A stretch of DNA of 64,000 nt from Butyrivibrio sp. AE3009 (GTDB lineage Bacteria > Bacillota > Clostridia > Lachnospirales > Lachnospiraceae), in assembly GCF_000420845.1 (NCBI RefSeq), contig NZ_ATVS01000001.1, positions 62,001 to 126,000 on the forward strand. The letters are read 5' to 3'. The notes beneath the pieces are model-generated. The model was not told the DNA's origin, did no database searches, and saw only the letters and a program-made list of their open reading frames with translations. The translations under genes were made by a program, and so were the position numbers. Positions 50,735-59,263 of this stretch are shown here, one piece after another; the first letter of the stretch is position 1; each line of letters starts with the position of its first letter.

Positions 50735-51319
50735 CTATAGTAGTCCGTTATTCTTAAGTTCATGATAGAGTCTTGCAATGGGAAGCCCCACAACATTGTA
50801 ATAGTCGCCTCTTATACCGGTGATGTATATTCCAAACAGTCCCTGAACGCCGTAGGCTCCTGCCTTGTCATCCGCTTCACCGGTGGCCACATAGGAAAGG
50901 ATCTCCTCCTCTGTCATAGGTGCCACATCCACCAGCGTCTCCTCATGGAAAGTAAAACTGTAAGGCTTACCATCCTTCATGGTAAATACTGTTACTCCGG
51001 TATATACCGCATGGGAGTCGCCCTGAAATCCTCTGATCATATCAGCGGCATCCTTGCGGTCTCTGGGCTTACCAAGTACCCTACGTTTATATGATACAAT
51101 GGTGTCTGCGCCAATTACAACGGGGATATCTGTAGAATTGGTTAAAACTTTATTAAATATCTCGGAAGCTTTCTGATAAGAAAGCTCTTCAACTATCTCC
51201 TCAGGCAGCTCTTTACTGGTAGCCTCCTCGCCTATGGCGGGTATTACTTCATAATTGGGAATCACCTTGGCAAGAAGTTCTTTCCTTCTCGGGGATCCCG
51301 AAGCAAGAATGTATTTCAC
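50735..51319 (-). CDS. maf: Maf-family nucleotide pyrophosphatase
   Basis: The 194-residue protein starts KYILASGSPRRKELLAKV and has PVVIGADTIVSYKRRVLGKP and the DKAGAYGVQGLFGIYITGIRGDYYNVVGLP signature (split here for length). Maf proteins hydrolyse non-canonical or canonical nucleoside triphosphates. The GTG start follows AAGGAG by eight bases. It lies 47 bases after ppk in the same direction. Confidence 0.93.
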   Translation of the reverse strand: MKYILASGSPRRKELLAKVIPNYEVIPAIGEEATSKELPEEIVEELSYQKASEIFNKVLTNSTDIPVVIGADTIVSYKRRVLGKPRDRKDAADMIRGFQGDSHAVYTGVTVFTMKDGKPYSFTFHEETLVDVAPMTEEEILSYVATGEADDKAGAYGVQGLFGIYITGIRGDYYNVVGLPIARLYHELKNNGLL

Positions 51320-51366
51320 TTACTCTTCTCCTTTATTACCATAAAAATATTCGAATAATATTATAA

Positions 51367-53541
51367 TCACATATGCTTCTCAGGTACAAATACTCTTGTA
51401 TTCTGAGCATTCATGACCTTGGCCGCAGCTGCTGCCTCATCTCCGAATATCTTCTGAGAATTGATCTTCTCAGCGTACTCTTCGCCGGTGGTAACCTCCT
51501 TGGAGAAGGTTCCGTCAGGCTGCATGATATGTGCCTTTACATTGTCCTTAAGCTCTGTATCAAGAATGTGCCACAGCTTCTCCCGTAGTTTCTCGTTCTC
51601 AACAGGGAAAAGAATCTCTACACGCCTCTCAAGGTTTCTAGGCATCCAATCGGCACTGGAAGCATAGAACTCAGGGCTCGTTCCGTTCTCAAAATAGAAC
51701 ACTCTGCTGTGCTCCAGGAAGTTACCTACAATAGACCTTACTGTAATATTCTCGCTGACTCCCGGTATTCCAACCTTAAGGCAGCATATACCTCGTACTA
51801 TCAGATCTATCTTAACTCCCATGCTGCTGGCTCTGTATAACTCGGCGATAACCTCCTTGTGACAGATGGAATTCATCTTGGCAATGATCCTTGCGGGTTC
51901 ACCTGCCTTGGCATGTTCTTCTTCTCTTTTGATTAGATCTATGATCCTATCCTTAAGCCACAGAGGTGCAAGGGACAGCTTGTTCCAGCCAAGGGGCTCA
52001 GAATAACCTGACAGCATGTTAAATACCGCAGTTGCATCCTCACCGTAGGACGGTGCGCAGGTAAAAAGTCCTACGTCCGTATACTGTTTAGCCGTGGAAT
52101 CATTGTAGTTACCTGTTGCAAGATGCACATATCTCTTGATTCCGTCCTCCTCACGTCTTACCACCAAAGTGATCTTACAGTGAGTCTTAAGTCCCACAAG
52201 ACCGTAGATAACATGACATCCCGCTTTCTCAAGCATCTTGGCCCAGACGATGTTGTTCTCCTCATCGAATCTTGCCTTGAGCTCCACCAGAACCGTAACC
52301 TGCTTGCCGTTATCTGCTGCCTTGGCAAGGGCTGCAATGATCGGAGAGTTACCGCTTACTCTGTAGAGAGTCTGTTTGATAGCCAGAACATCGGGATCCA
52401 CAGCCGCCTTTTCGACGAAGCGAACCACATTCTCAAAGGTCTCATAAGGATGGTGCATCAGCACATCTCCCTCTCTTATGACCTCGAAAATATCCCTGTC
52501 GTTGTTAAAGGCCACCACCGGCTGAGGCGGCTTGTAGCTGTGCTCCTTGAGATGCTCGAAGTCGTCCAGCTTGTACACCTTCATAAGGAAGGTCAGATCA
52601 AGGGGACCCTCTATCCTGTATATCTCATTGGCATCAACTCCCAGATCACCGGCGATGATCTTAAGAAGCTTCTTATCCATATCCCCGGAGACTTCAAGCC
52701 TTATGGCCTGTCCCCACTGACGGAGCTTGAGCTGCTTCTCGATCTCCTTTAAAAGATCCTCCGCCTCATCCTCGTCGATGGATAGATCCGCGTTTCTTCC
52801 TGCCCTGTAAGGGGCACTGGTGATTATATCGTAGTTCATGAAGAGCTTACTTAAGTTCTTCTGTATTATCTGCTCTAACAGAACAATCTTGCGAAGTCCC
52901 GTTTCGGAATCTGAAGAAGGAATCTCCAGGATTCTGGGAAGTACATCAGGCACCTGTACCGTTGCAAAATCAACGCCGTCCTTGCCCTCTTTTTTCTTAA
53001 GAAGCGCACCTATATTAAGGGTCTTGTTCCTGATAAGGGGAAATGGCCTTGAAGAGTCCACCGCCATTGGTGTAAGAACAGGGAAAACGAATTCGTCGAA
53101 ATACCTGTCCACATAGTCGCTCTCCTTCCTGCCAAGCTCGTTCACATCGCAGATCTTAAGCCCATTGTCCACCAGCTGGGGAACCAGGAACTGATTGTAG
53201 ATCTCATACTGCTTGTCCACAAAATTGTGAACGGCAAAAAGCACTGCATCCAGCTGCTCACCGGCTGTCATGCCTGCAATATCAAGCTTCTTGTAGCCGG
53301 CATTGATCATGTCCTTAAGGGATGCAACTCTTACCATGAAGAACTCGTCCAGGTTGCTGGCAGATATAGCCAGAAACTTCAGCCTCTCAAACAGAGGATT
53401 GTGCTCATCCTCCGCCTCGGACAGAACTCTTTCGTTAAAAGAAAGCCAGCTCAGCTCTCTGTTTATGTAGAGCCTTGAATCTTCAAAATCTACAGTTTTG
53501 TTTTTGTTCTTATCCTTTATCTTATCCTTTATCTTAGCCAT
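51367..53541 (-). CDS. ppk: Polyphosphate kinase 1
   Basis: The 724-residue enzyme has the N-terminal helical domain (YINRELSWLSFNERVL, SNLDEFFMVR), the head domain and two phospholipase-D-like C-terminal domains with the autophosphorylated His in GLKTHCKITLVVRREED and the second in NFLEHSRVFYF. It polymerises the terminal phosphate of ATP into polyphosphate. A lysine-rich N-terminus (MAKIKDKIKDKNKNK) precedes the core. It begins one base after the ppx stop, so the two genes are translationally coupled. Confidence 0.95.
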   Translation of the reverse strand: MAKIKDKIKDKNKNKTVDFEDSRLYINRELSWLSFNERVLSEAEDEHNPLFERLKFLAISASNLDEFFMVRVASLKDMINAGYKKLDIAGMTAGEQLDAVLFAVHNFVDKQYEIYNQFLVPQLVDNGLKICDVNELGRKESDYVDRYFDEFVFPVLTPMAVDSSRPFPLIRNKTLNIGALLKKKEGKDGVDFATVQVPDVLPRILEIPSSDSETGLRKIVLLEQIIQKNLSKLFMNYDIITSAPYRAGRNADLSIDEDEAEDLLKEIEKQLKLRQWGQAIRLEVSGDMDKKLLKIIAGDLGVDANEIYRIEGPLDLTFLMKVYKLDDFEHLKEHSYKPPQPVVAFNNDRDIFEVIREGDVLMHHPYETFENVVRFVEKAAVDPDVLAIKQTLYRVSGNSPIIAALAKAADNGKQVTVLVELKARFDEENNIVWAKMLEKAGCHVIYGLVGLKTHCKITLVVRREEDGIKRYVHLATGNYNDSTAKQYTDVGLFTCAPSYGEDATAVFNMLSGYSEPLGWNKLSLAPLWLKDRIIDLIKREEEHAKAGEPARIIAKMNSICHKEVIAELYRASSMGVKIDLIVRGICCLKVGIPGVSENITVRSIVGNFLEHSRVFYFENGTSPEFYASSADWMPRNLERRVEILFPVENEKLREKLWHILDTELKDNVKAHIMQPDGTFSKEVTTGEEYAEKINSQKIFGDEAAAAAKVMNAQNTRVFVPEKHM

Positions 53542-53542
53542 A

Positions 53543-55090
53543 TCAGATGATCCTCTTTTGCCTGATGACAGGTCTTACACCAAATACTTCCTCAAAAAAG
53601 CTTGCTCTGTTTCCGAACAGTCCCTTCTCAAGGGTAATGTCCGCATTGGTATCCACATATATCTCCAGCTCTCCGTCCTTGATGGAAACCCGGACATCCT
53701 TGAACTTCTGCTTGTGGGTCCTGTCAAGGCCGTTGGCTATTCTGATTATAGCTGTGAGCTTGGCAACTCTAAGGTAATCCTCCTTGGAGAACCCTTCAAA
53801 GAACTTGCTGTTACTTGTGTAGTAATCGAAGGCCTCATGATTGAATCTGACCACGTTGGCCACGATTTCCCTCTCTCTGTGGGACAGGCCTATGATCTCC
53901 GTTGACATGATGATGTTGTAGGAGCAGTCTCCAAGGTAAACGAGACTAATGTATTTACCGCAATCATGAAGTATGGTTGCAATCTGTAAAAGAAGCCTGT
54001 CTCTTCCGGTAAGTCCGTGGAGGTCCGCCGTACTGTCAAACACCGTTAGTGCTATCTTCTGCAACGTCTCACGCCTTGATTTACTACCCATGAATCTCTT
54101 GGATATATTCTGGGCGCAGGCGATGATATCCTGTTCAAAATCATGAGGCGAACTGATGAAGCTCTTTTTCTCCGCGTACTCATAGGCTATACCGTCGCAG
54201 AGTGTAATGCCGGGAGCCCACAGATTGTCAGCCTTAGTCTCATCTAGAATACATTTGATGATAGTTCCCGATACATACAATAAAGGTACGTTATCCTCAG
54301 GAATATTAAGCTTCTTGGCTACTTCGATGGCACTGGTATTGTTGGCCTTCTCCAGGAACTTCATGTACTCCTGTCTTGTTGCATAGCCCGGTCTGTCGGT
54401 TCCCATCCTGTGCCTCTGAATAACCGGCGAAATGTAGTCGTCTACGATTATGATATTTTCTATTTTTCTGTCCTTAAGATGGATCTTGGAAAAGACACTT
54501 AGCTGGGAATTGACCAGCTCCGAAACCAGGTCTCTGTACTTAAGCTTGGTGGCATGTACTTCCTCCATGGTGGTGTGGATCCTCAAAACACCGGTGGTAA
54601 GATTCTGGGTGGCAACCAGAGCATCCTTTTCAAAGATGGATATCTGAATACTGCCGCCACCTATATCCACAATGGCAGTGGGACGTTTGATGATCTCCTC
54701 AAACTGGTCCTGTTTCAAGGCTATAGATTTGTAGTCGAGAAATCTCTGCTCTGAGTTACTTAAGATGTCGATGTGTATGCCGGTCCTTTGCTCTATCAGG
54801 TCCTGAACCACAACAATGTCCTTGGTCTCACGCATGGCACTGGTGCCGTAGGCCTGATAGTGGGTGACGCCGTAGCTGCGCATGATATCCCTGAAATCCG
54901 TAATTATCCTGATCATCTCATCCACATGGAAATTGGAGATCCTGCCGGTGGCATAGGTCTCCGTTCCAAGGTCCATGCGATGTCTGACATGGTCCAGCTC
55001 CTTTACGCCGTATTTAGCGGACAGCTCAAAGATCTTGAGCGCCATCTCATAGGAACCCACATCGATTGCAGCAAATACTTCACCCGTCAT
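53543..55090 (-). CDS. ppx: Ppx/GppA phosphatase with HD domain
   Basis: The protein of 515 residues starts MTGEVFAAIDVGSYEMALKI and has the two ASKHA phosphate loops (AAIDVGSYEM and AIVDIGGGSIQIS). The C-terminal part has an HD-type region (ATILHDCGKYIS, SHREREIVANVVRFNH). Family members degrade polyphosphate or pppGpp. AGAGGGG before the ATG at 55090 and the pheA stop at 55107 exclude an in-frame extension. It is coupled to ppk, so one unit makes and degrades polyphosphate. Confidence 0.9.
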   Translation of the reverse strand: MTGEVFAAIDVGSYEMALKIFELSAKYGVKELDHVRHRMDLGTETYATGRISNFHVDEMIRIITDFRDIMRSYGVTHYQAYGTSAMRETKDIVVVQDLIEQRTGIHIDILSNSEQRFLDYKSIALKQDQFEEIIKRPTAIVDIGGGSIQISIFEKDALVATQNLTTGVLRIHTTMEEVHATKLKYRDLVSELVNSQLSVFSKIHLKDRKIENIIIVDDYISPVIQRHRMGTDRPGYATRQEYMKFLEKANNTSAIEVAKKLNIPEDNVPLLYVSGTIIKCILDETKADNLWAPGITLCDGIAYEYAEKKSFISSPHDFEQDIIACAQNISKRFMGSKSRRETLQKIALTVFDSTADLHGLTGRDRLLLQIATILHDCGKYISLVYLGDCSYNIIMSTEIIGLSHREREIVANVVRFNHEAFDYYTSNSKFFEGFSKEDYLRVAKLTAIIRIANGLDRTHKQKFKDVRVSIKDGELEIYVDTNADITLEKGLFGNRASFFEEVFGVRPVIRQKRII

Positions 55091-55106
55091 AAGAACCCCT
55101 CTATCC

Positions 55107-56234
55107 TTAATAATTTCCAAGTATTTTCAGCATCTTGGCCTCTTCCCTAAGGCCCCTTAATGCATTCTTCACCGCGCTGTCCTCAAGATTGCCGTCAAAA
55201 TCTATGAAGAATCTGTATTCCCAGTTCCTGTCCTCAATAGGTCTTGACTCGATCTTGGTCATGTTAAGGTTGTTATAGATAAAATGTGACATCATATGGT
55301 ACAAGGATCCTGCCTCGTGGGGAATCTCCATGCAGATGCTGATCTTGCCCGCACCCTTAAGGAATACCTTCTGATTGGTCACTATAATGAATCTCGTTGA
55401 ATTGGACTCAGCCTGATTGACGCCCTCCTGAAGAACCTCAAGGCCGTATATCCTGGCCGCCAGAGTGCTTCCGATGGCTCCCTGGGTTATGTCCCCATCC
55501 TCTGCCACCTTACGGGCCGCAAAGGCGTTGTTTTTCATACTGATCTGCCTTATGTCGCTGTGTTCTGACAAAAACTTCGCACTCTGCATAAGGGACTGGG
55601 GATGTGAATAAACTGTATTGATATCTGAAAGCTTAGCTCCCGGAAGTCCCATAAGGCAGTGCCTAATCTCAATGATCTGTTCTCCGATGATGTAGTGTTC
55701 ATACTCGGTCAGAAGATCGTATATCTCACTGACAATTCCTGCTGTGGAATTCTCTATGGGAAGTACCGCATAGTCTGCGCTTCCGTCCTCCAGGACCGCC
55801 ATTGCATCCCTGAAGCTCTCCACATGGAAGCTGTTCACCTCTTCTCCGAAGAACTCCTTCATGGCGATCTCAGAATAGGCGCCCTCTGCTCCCTGGTAGC
55901 AGACTCTGCAGTTCTTGTAATCTATTGAATCGATTCTGATAAAGGGAAGTCTTCCTGAAGCACCGTGGGCCTGAAGCTTCTGGTACTGGAGCTTCCTGCT
56001 CATGGACATCAGCTGGGAAAAAAGCTCCTCAACACCTACTTTGTTAAATTCAGAATGGGTAAGTTCTCCCACTGCCTTGAGCTTCTGATCTTCTCTTTCC
56101 TTATCAAAAACCTTTTTGCCGTTAGCTATCTTATAATCAGCCACCTGTGAAGCAATATCCATTCTTTTTTCATAGAGCTCCACAATCTGTCTGTCGACCT
56201 TATCTATCTCGACTCTAAGTTCCTTAAGATCCAT
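55107..56234 (-). CDS. pheA: Bifunctional chorismate mutase/prephenate dehydratase
   Basis: The 375-residue protein has an AroQ chorismate mutase domain (MDLKELRVEIDKVDRQIVEL, residues 1-85), a prephenate dehydratase domain (YQGAEGAYSE, AVLPIENSTAGIVSE, NNAFAARKVAE, NSTRFIIVT) and a C-terminal ACT domain with the ESRP motif (KIESRPIEDRNWEYRFFIDF). It makes phenylpyruvate from chorismate and is usually inhibited by phenylalanine. GGGAG before 56234 sets the start, excluding an extension to 56297. It precedes ppx by 16 bases. Confidence 0.95.
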   Translation of the reverse strand: MDLKELRVEIDKVDRQIVELYEKRMDIASQVADYKIANGKKVFDKEREDQKLKAVGELTHSEFNKVGVEELFSQLMSMSRKLQYQKLQAHGASGRLPFIRIDSIDYKNCRVCYQGAEGAYSEIAMKEFFGEEVNSFHVESFRDAMAVLEDGSADYAVLPIENSTAGIVSEIYDLLTEYEHYIIGEQIIEIRHCLMGLPGAKLSDINTVYSHPQSLMQSAKFLSEHSDIRQISMKNNAFAARKVAEDGDITQGAIGSTLAARIYGLEVLQEGVNQAESNSTRFIIVTNQKVFLKGAGKISICMEIPHEAGSLYHMMSHFIYNNLNMTKIESRPIEDRNWEYRFFIDFDGNLEDSAVKNALRGLREEAKMLKILGNY

Positions 56235-56338
56235 TTTTTCATACTCCCAAACATACGCATATATATTCATGATAGTTGATTTTGTGCTTGATAGCAAGGT
56301 TTAACGAGCCTATAATAATTCTAAGAGAGGGGTTAACC

Positions 56339-57346
56339 ATGAATAAGAAAATTGTTATCGTTTTTTTACTTGTGGCATTTTTATCTATCGGTCTGGTTGC
56401 TGTCACCCTTTACGAGCAGCGGATCCCCATGGATCCTTCGGACGTAGGGAATATGACAGGCAATCTTCAGAACGGCGGTCTGTTTTTCGAGATGGACGAC
56501 AAGGTCTATTTTTCCAATTCCCAGGAAGAAAATTGTTTATACTCCATGAATCTTGATGAATCCAAACCAAAGCGCCTTACCACCATGGGTGCCAAGTATA
56601 TCAACGGAGCCAACGGCTACCTCTATTTTTACATGGATTCAACTCACAAGTCCGGCAAGGTTACAGGCCTGGGAGCCGCTTCCAATCAGTTCGGAATCTA
56701 CAGGTGCACCACCAAGGGCAGGAATCAGACCTGTCTTCTTCGTGACTTCTGCGGCGAGGTTCAGCTCTGCGGTGAATATATCTATTACCAGGGCAAAACA
56801 GATGGCGGCACCCTTAACAAGATCCGCGTTGACAAAAAGGATAAACAGCAGGTTGCCAATGAGATGATATCCCCTGTCTGCTATGACAACGGCATTCTAT
56901 ATTACACCGGCGTTACCAACGATCACAACATACATGCTATGCGCTTAAACGGCAGCTACTCTGATACAGTGGTGGTACCGGGATACTGCTTTTTCCCTGT
57001 GGTTATGGACGGCTACATCTACTATCTCAACGGAGAATCCAATTACAGCATCTGGAGAACCAACCTCTCAACCGGAGTTCAGGAGCTTGTAGTCTCCGAC
57101 AGATGTGACTGCTTCACCATGGACCATGAGCACATCTACTACTCTTTTTCCAACGCTGATCACCCCGCCCTTCGCAGATGCGATCTGGACGGAAGCAATA
57201 TTTACATTTTGTACGAGGGTATTGTTAACAGTATTAACTTGACATCCCGCTATGTTTATTTTAAGGTTTTTGGAGATGATGCGACGACGTATCATATGCC
57301 CCTTGATGGTTCCAGACCTGCCTCGGTTTTCGTGGTCAGCGGCTGA
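56339..57346 (+). CDS. DUF5050-type secreted or membrane-anchored beta-propeller protein
   Basis: The 335-residue protein has a signal peptide or anchor (MNKKIVIVFLLVAFLSIGLVAVTLY) and repeats of the kind IYYQGKTDGGTL, ILYYTGVTND, IYYLNGESNY, IYYSFSNADH, spaced about 40-45 residues, as in DUF5050 propellers. Such proteins are often on the cell surface; the role is unknown. AGAGGGG before the ATG at 56339 is better than the ATG at 56276. It is divergent from pheA and followed after 46 bases by pyrB. Confidence 0.8.
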   Translation: MNKKIVIVFLLVAFLSIGLVAVTLYEQRIPMDPSDVGNMTGNLQNGGLFFEMDDKVYFSNSQEENCLYSMNLDESKPKRLTTMGAKYINGANGYLYFYMDSTHKSGKVTGLGAASNQFGIYRCTTKGRNQTCLLRDFCGEVQLCGEYIYYQGKTDGGTLNKIRVDKKDKQQVANEMISPVCYDNGILYYTGVTNDHNIHAMRLNGSYSDTVVVPGYCFFPVVMDGYIYYLNGESNYSIWRTNLSTGVQELVVSDRCDCFTMDHEHIYYSFSNADHPALRRCDLDGSNIYILYEGIVNSINLTSRYVYFKVFGDDATTYHMPLDGSRPASVFVVSG

Positions 57347-57392
57347 TTCCATATATTTTACGTATTTTACATTTAATTATTGAGGAGACGGT

Positions 57393-58349
57393 ATGAATAA
57401 GTTAAGACACATGATGAATCCTTTGGATTTCTCGGTTGAGGAATTGGAGGCGCTTTTCGATGTGGCAAATGACATCGAAAACAACATGGAAGCCTATTCC
57501 CACAAGTGTGAGGGAAAGATAATGGCTACCTGTTTTTATGAACCAAGTACCAGAACAAGACTCAGTTTTGAAACAGCAATGCTTCGTCTCGGCGGTAAAT
57601 GCCTTGGATTCGCAGATGCGGGATCTTCCTCGGCAGCCAAGGGCGAAAGTGTTTCCGATACCATTAGAGTTATTTCCTGTTTCGCAGATATATGTGCCAT
57701 GAGGCATCCCAAGGAAGGCGCACCGATGGTTGCAGCTTCCAAATCCGGTATTCCCGTTATCAACGCAGGTGACGGAGGTCATCAGCATCCCACCCAGACT
57801 CTCACAGATCTTCTTACAATCAGATCACTTTACGGCAAACTTGGTGATTTCACCATTGGCCTTTGCGGAGACCTTAAATTTGGTCGTACCGTCCACTCTC
57901 TTATAAATGCCCTGACTCGTTACACAGGCATCAAATTCGTATTTATTTCTCCAAATGAATTAAGAGTCCCCGACTATATAACAGAAATGCTTGATTCCAA
58001 GGGCATCCCCTTCGAAGAGGTTGTTCGTTTGGAAGAGGTTATGCCCAAGCTTGATTTCCTCTACATGACAAGAGTTCAGAAGGAGCGTTTCTTCAACGAG
58101 GAAGACTACATAAGACTCAAAGATTTCTACATCCTTGATAAGGCCAAGCTGTCCCTTGCCAAGGAGAAGATGTTCATTCTCCATCCCCTTCCCAGAGTCA
58201 ACGAGATCTCCGTTGAGATTGACGATGACCCAAGGGCCGCATACTTCAAGCAGGTTCAGTACGGTCTGTACGTAAGAATGGCACTTATCTTAACTCTCCT
58301 TGATATGACTGATGCCCATATGAATCACGATCTTCTGAGGAAGTTCTGA
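57393..58349 (+). CDS. pyrB: Aspartate carbamoyltransferase catalytic chain
   Basis: The 318-residue protein has the carbamoyl-phosphate motif [13 protein letters not shown] (residues about 48-60), [15 protein letters not shown] and [10 protein letters not shown]. It condenses carbamoyl phosphate with aspartate in pyrimidine synthesis. GAGGAG eight bases before the ATG sets the start. No PyrR-type attenuator is visible in the short upstream gap. The regulatory chain gene follows after 67 bases, so the holoenzyme is of the class B (pyrB-pyrI) type. Confidence 0.96.
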   Translation: MNKLRHMMNPLDFSVEELEALFDVANDIENNMEAYSHKCEGKIMATCFYEPSTRTRLSFETAMLRLGGKCLGFADAGSSSAAKGESVSDTIRVISCFADICAMRHPKEGAPMVAASKSGIPVINAGDGGHQHPTQTLTDLLTIRSLYGKLGDFTIGLCGDLKFGRTVHSLINALTRYTGIKFVFISPNELRVPDYITEMLDSKGIPFEEVVRLEEVMPKLDFLYMTRVQKERFFNEEDYIRLKDFYILDKAKLSLAKEKMFILHPLPRVNEISVEIDDDPRAAYFKQVQYGLYVRMALILTLLDMTDAHMNHDLLRKF

Positions 58350-58416
58350 TCTCCGGCTCAGAATATAGATTATTGTTTAAGGTAAATCATTTAGAATTTC
58401 AGAAAGAAGGATTTCT

Positions 58417-58860
58417 ATGTTAAATATTGGAAAAATAGAAGAAGGCTTTGTTCTTGACCATATCCAGGCAGGAAAGAGCATGCAGATATACAGGCACCTT
58501 GGCCTTGATAAGCTTGACTCCACCGTTGCCATAATCAAGAACGCCAAGAGTAAGGCCATGGGCAAAAAAGACATTCTGAAGGTAGAATGTGATATCGATA
58601 CCCTTGACCTTGATGTTCTGGCATTTATCGACCACAACATCACCGTTAATGTTATTAAAGCCGGTGAGATAATCGAGAAGAGATCTCTGGTTCTTCCCAA
58701 GGAGATAAAGGATGTCATCCGCTGCCACAACCCAAGATGCATCTCCTCCATCGAGCAGGAGCTGCCCCAGATCTTCTATCTGTCGGATGAGAAAAAAGAG
58801 ATCTATCGTTGCAAGTACTGCGATGAGAAGTATTCCGAGACGGATCTGTCGAAGAAGTGA
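58417..58860 (+). CDS. pyrI: Aspartate carbamoyltransferase regulatory chain
   Basis: The 147-residue protein has the allosteric N-terminal domain (IGKIEEGFVLDHIQAGKSM) and the zinc-binding C-terminal domain with CHNPRC and CKYC, the four expected Cys. It binds nucleotides and controls PyrB. AGAAGGA precedes the ATG. The stop codon TGA at 58,858-58,860 is part of the long palindrome that follows, and is backed by an in-frame TAG. Confidence 0.95.
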   Translation: MLNIGKIEEGFVLDHIQAGKSMQIYRHLGLDKLDSTVAIIKNAKSKAMGKKDILKVECDIDTLDLDVLAFIDHNITVNVIKAGEIIEKRSLVLPKEIKDVIRCHNPRCISSIEQELPQIFYLSDEKKEIYRCKYCDEKYSETDLSKK

Positions 58861-58991
58861 TAGCAATAAAAAGGGGACAGTCCCCATTAACAAACTGTGA
58901 ACATCAGTACCTGCCGGAAAGATATGTAGTTCACAATTTGTTGATGGGGACTGTCCCCTTTTTATTGCTATCCCCTTTTTGTTGCTATCAC
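58858..58991. repeat. Long palindrome, GGGGACAGTCCCC type, between convergent genes
   Basis: Arms of 43 bases (58,860-58,902 and 58,929-58,971) match at 41 positions around a 26-base loop. A second 17-base CCCCTTTTT(A/G)TTGCTAT copy (58,972-58,988) follows in tandem. Both flanking genes use a TGA TAG stop pair inside the terminal AGTGATAGCAA of this element. A/T-rich ends allow bidirectional termination. Confidence 0.93.
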
Positions 58992-59158
58992 TTTATATAT
59001 CCATTCTGCCTATTATACACATCATCCGTATGTTTTACTCTTCTTCTCTCTTCGCCCCTTAGCATCTCCTGCATAAAAGGATTATCATTTGCTCCGGACA
59101 CAGAGATCGGCTGAGTCTCTTTGTTTACATAGACATCCTTAGATGATTTACCAAACAT
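58988..59158 (-). CDS. Small basic protein of unknown function (56 residues)
   Basis: From an ATG at 59158 (GGAGGGA ribosome-binding site) the product begins MFGKSSKDVYVNKE and ends RRRVKHTDDVYNRQNGYIK. It has a Pro/Ser/Asn-rich middle and a charged C-terminus, no membrane segment and no domain I recognise. A TGCTATAAT extended -10 box lies upstream (minus, about 59,205-59,213). The start and promoter support a real gene, though the short length leaves doubt. Confidence 0.55.
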   Translation of the reverse strand: MFGKSSKDVYVNKETQPISVSGANDNPFMQEMLRGEERRRVKHTDDVYNRQNGYIK

Positions 59159-59263
59159 AACTTTCCCTCCTATAAGAAAAAAATTCTTTCTCTTCAAGAT
59201 AAATTATAGCACGGCATAATTAAGTGTGTATGGTAAAAGAATTAAATATCTGCTAAATTATCG

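Noticed and set aside
57347..57392. PyrR attenuator before pyrB
   Set aside because: The 46-base gap has no room for the anti-terminator and no matching motif.
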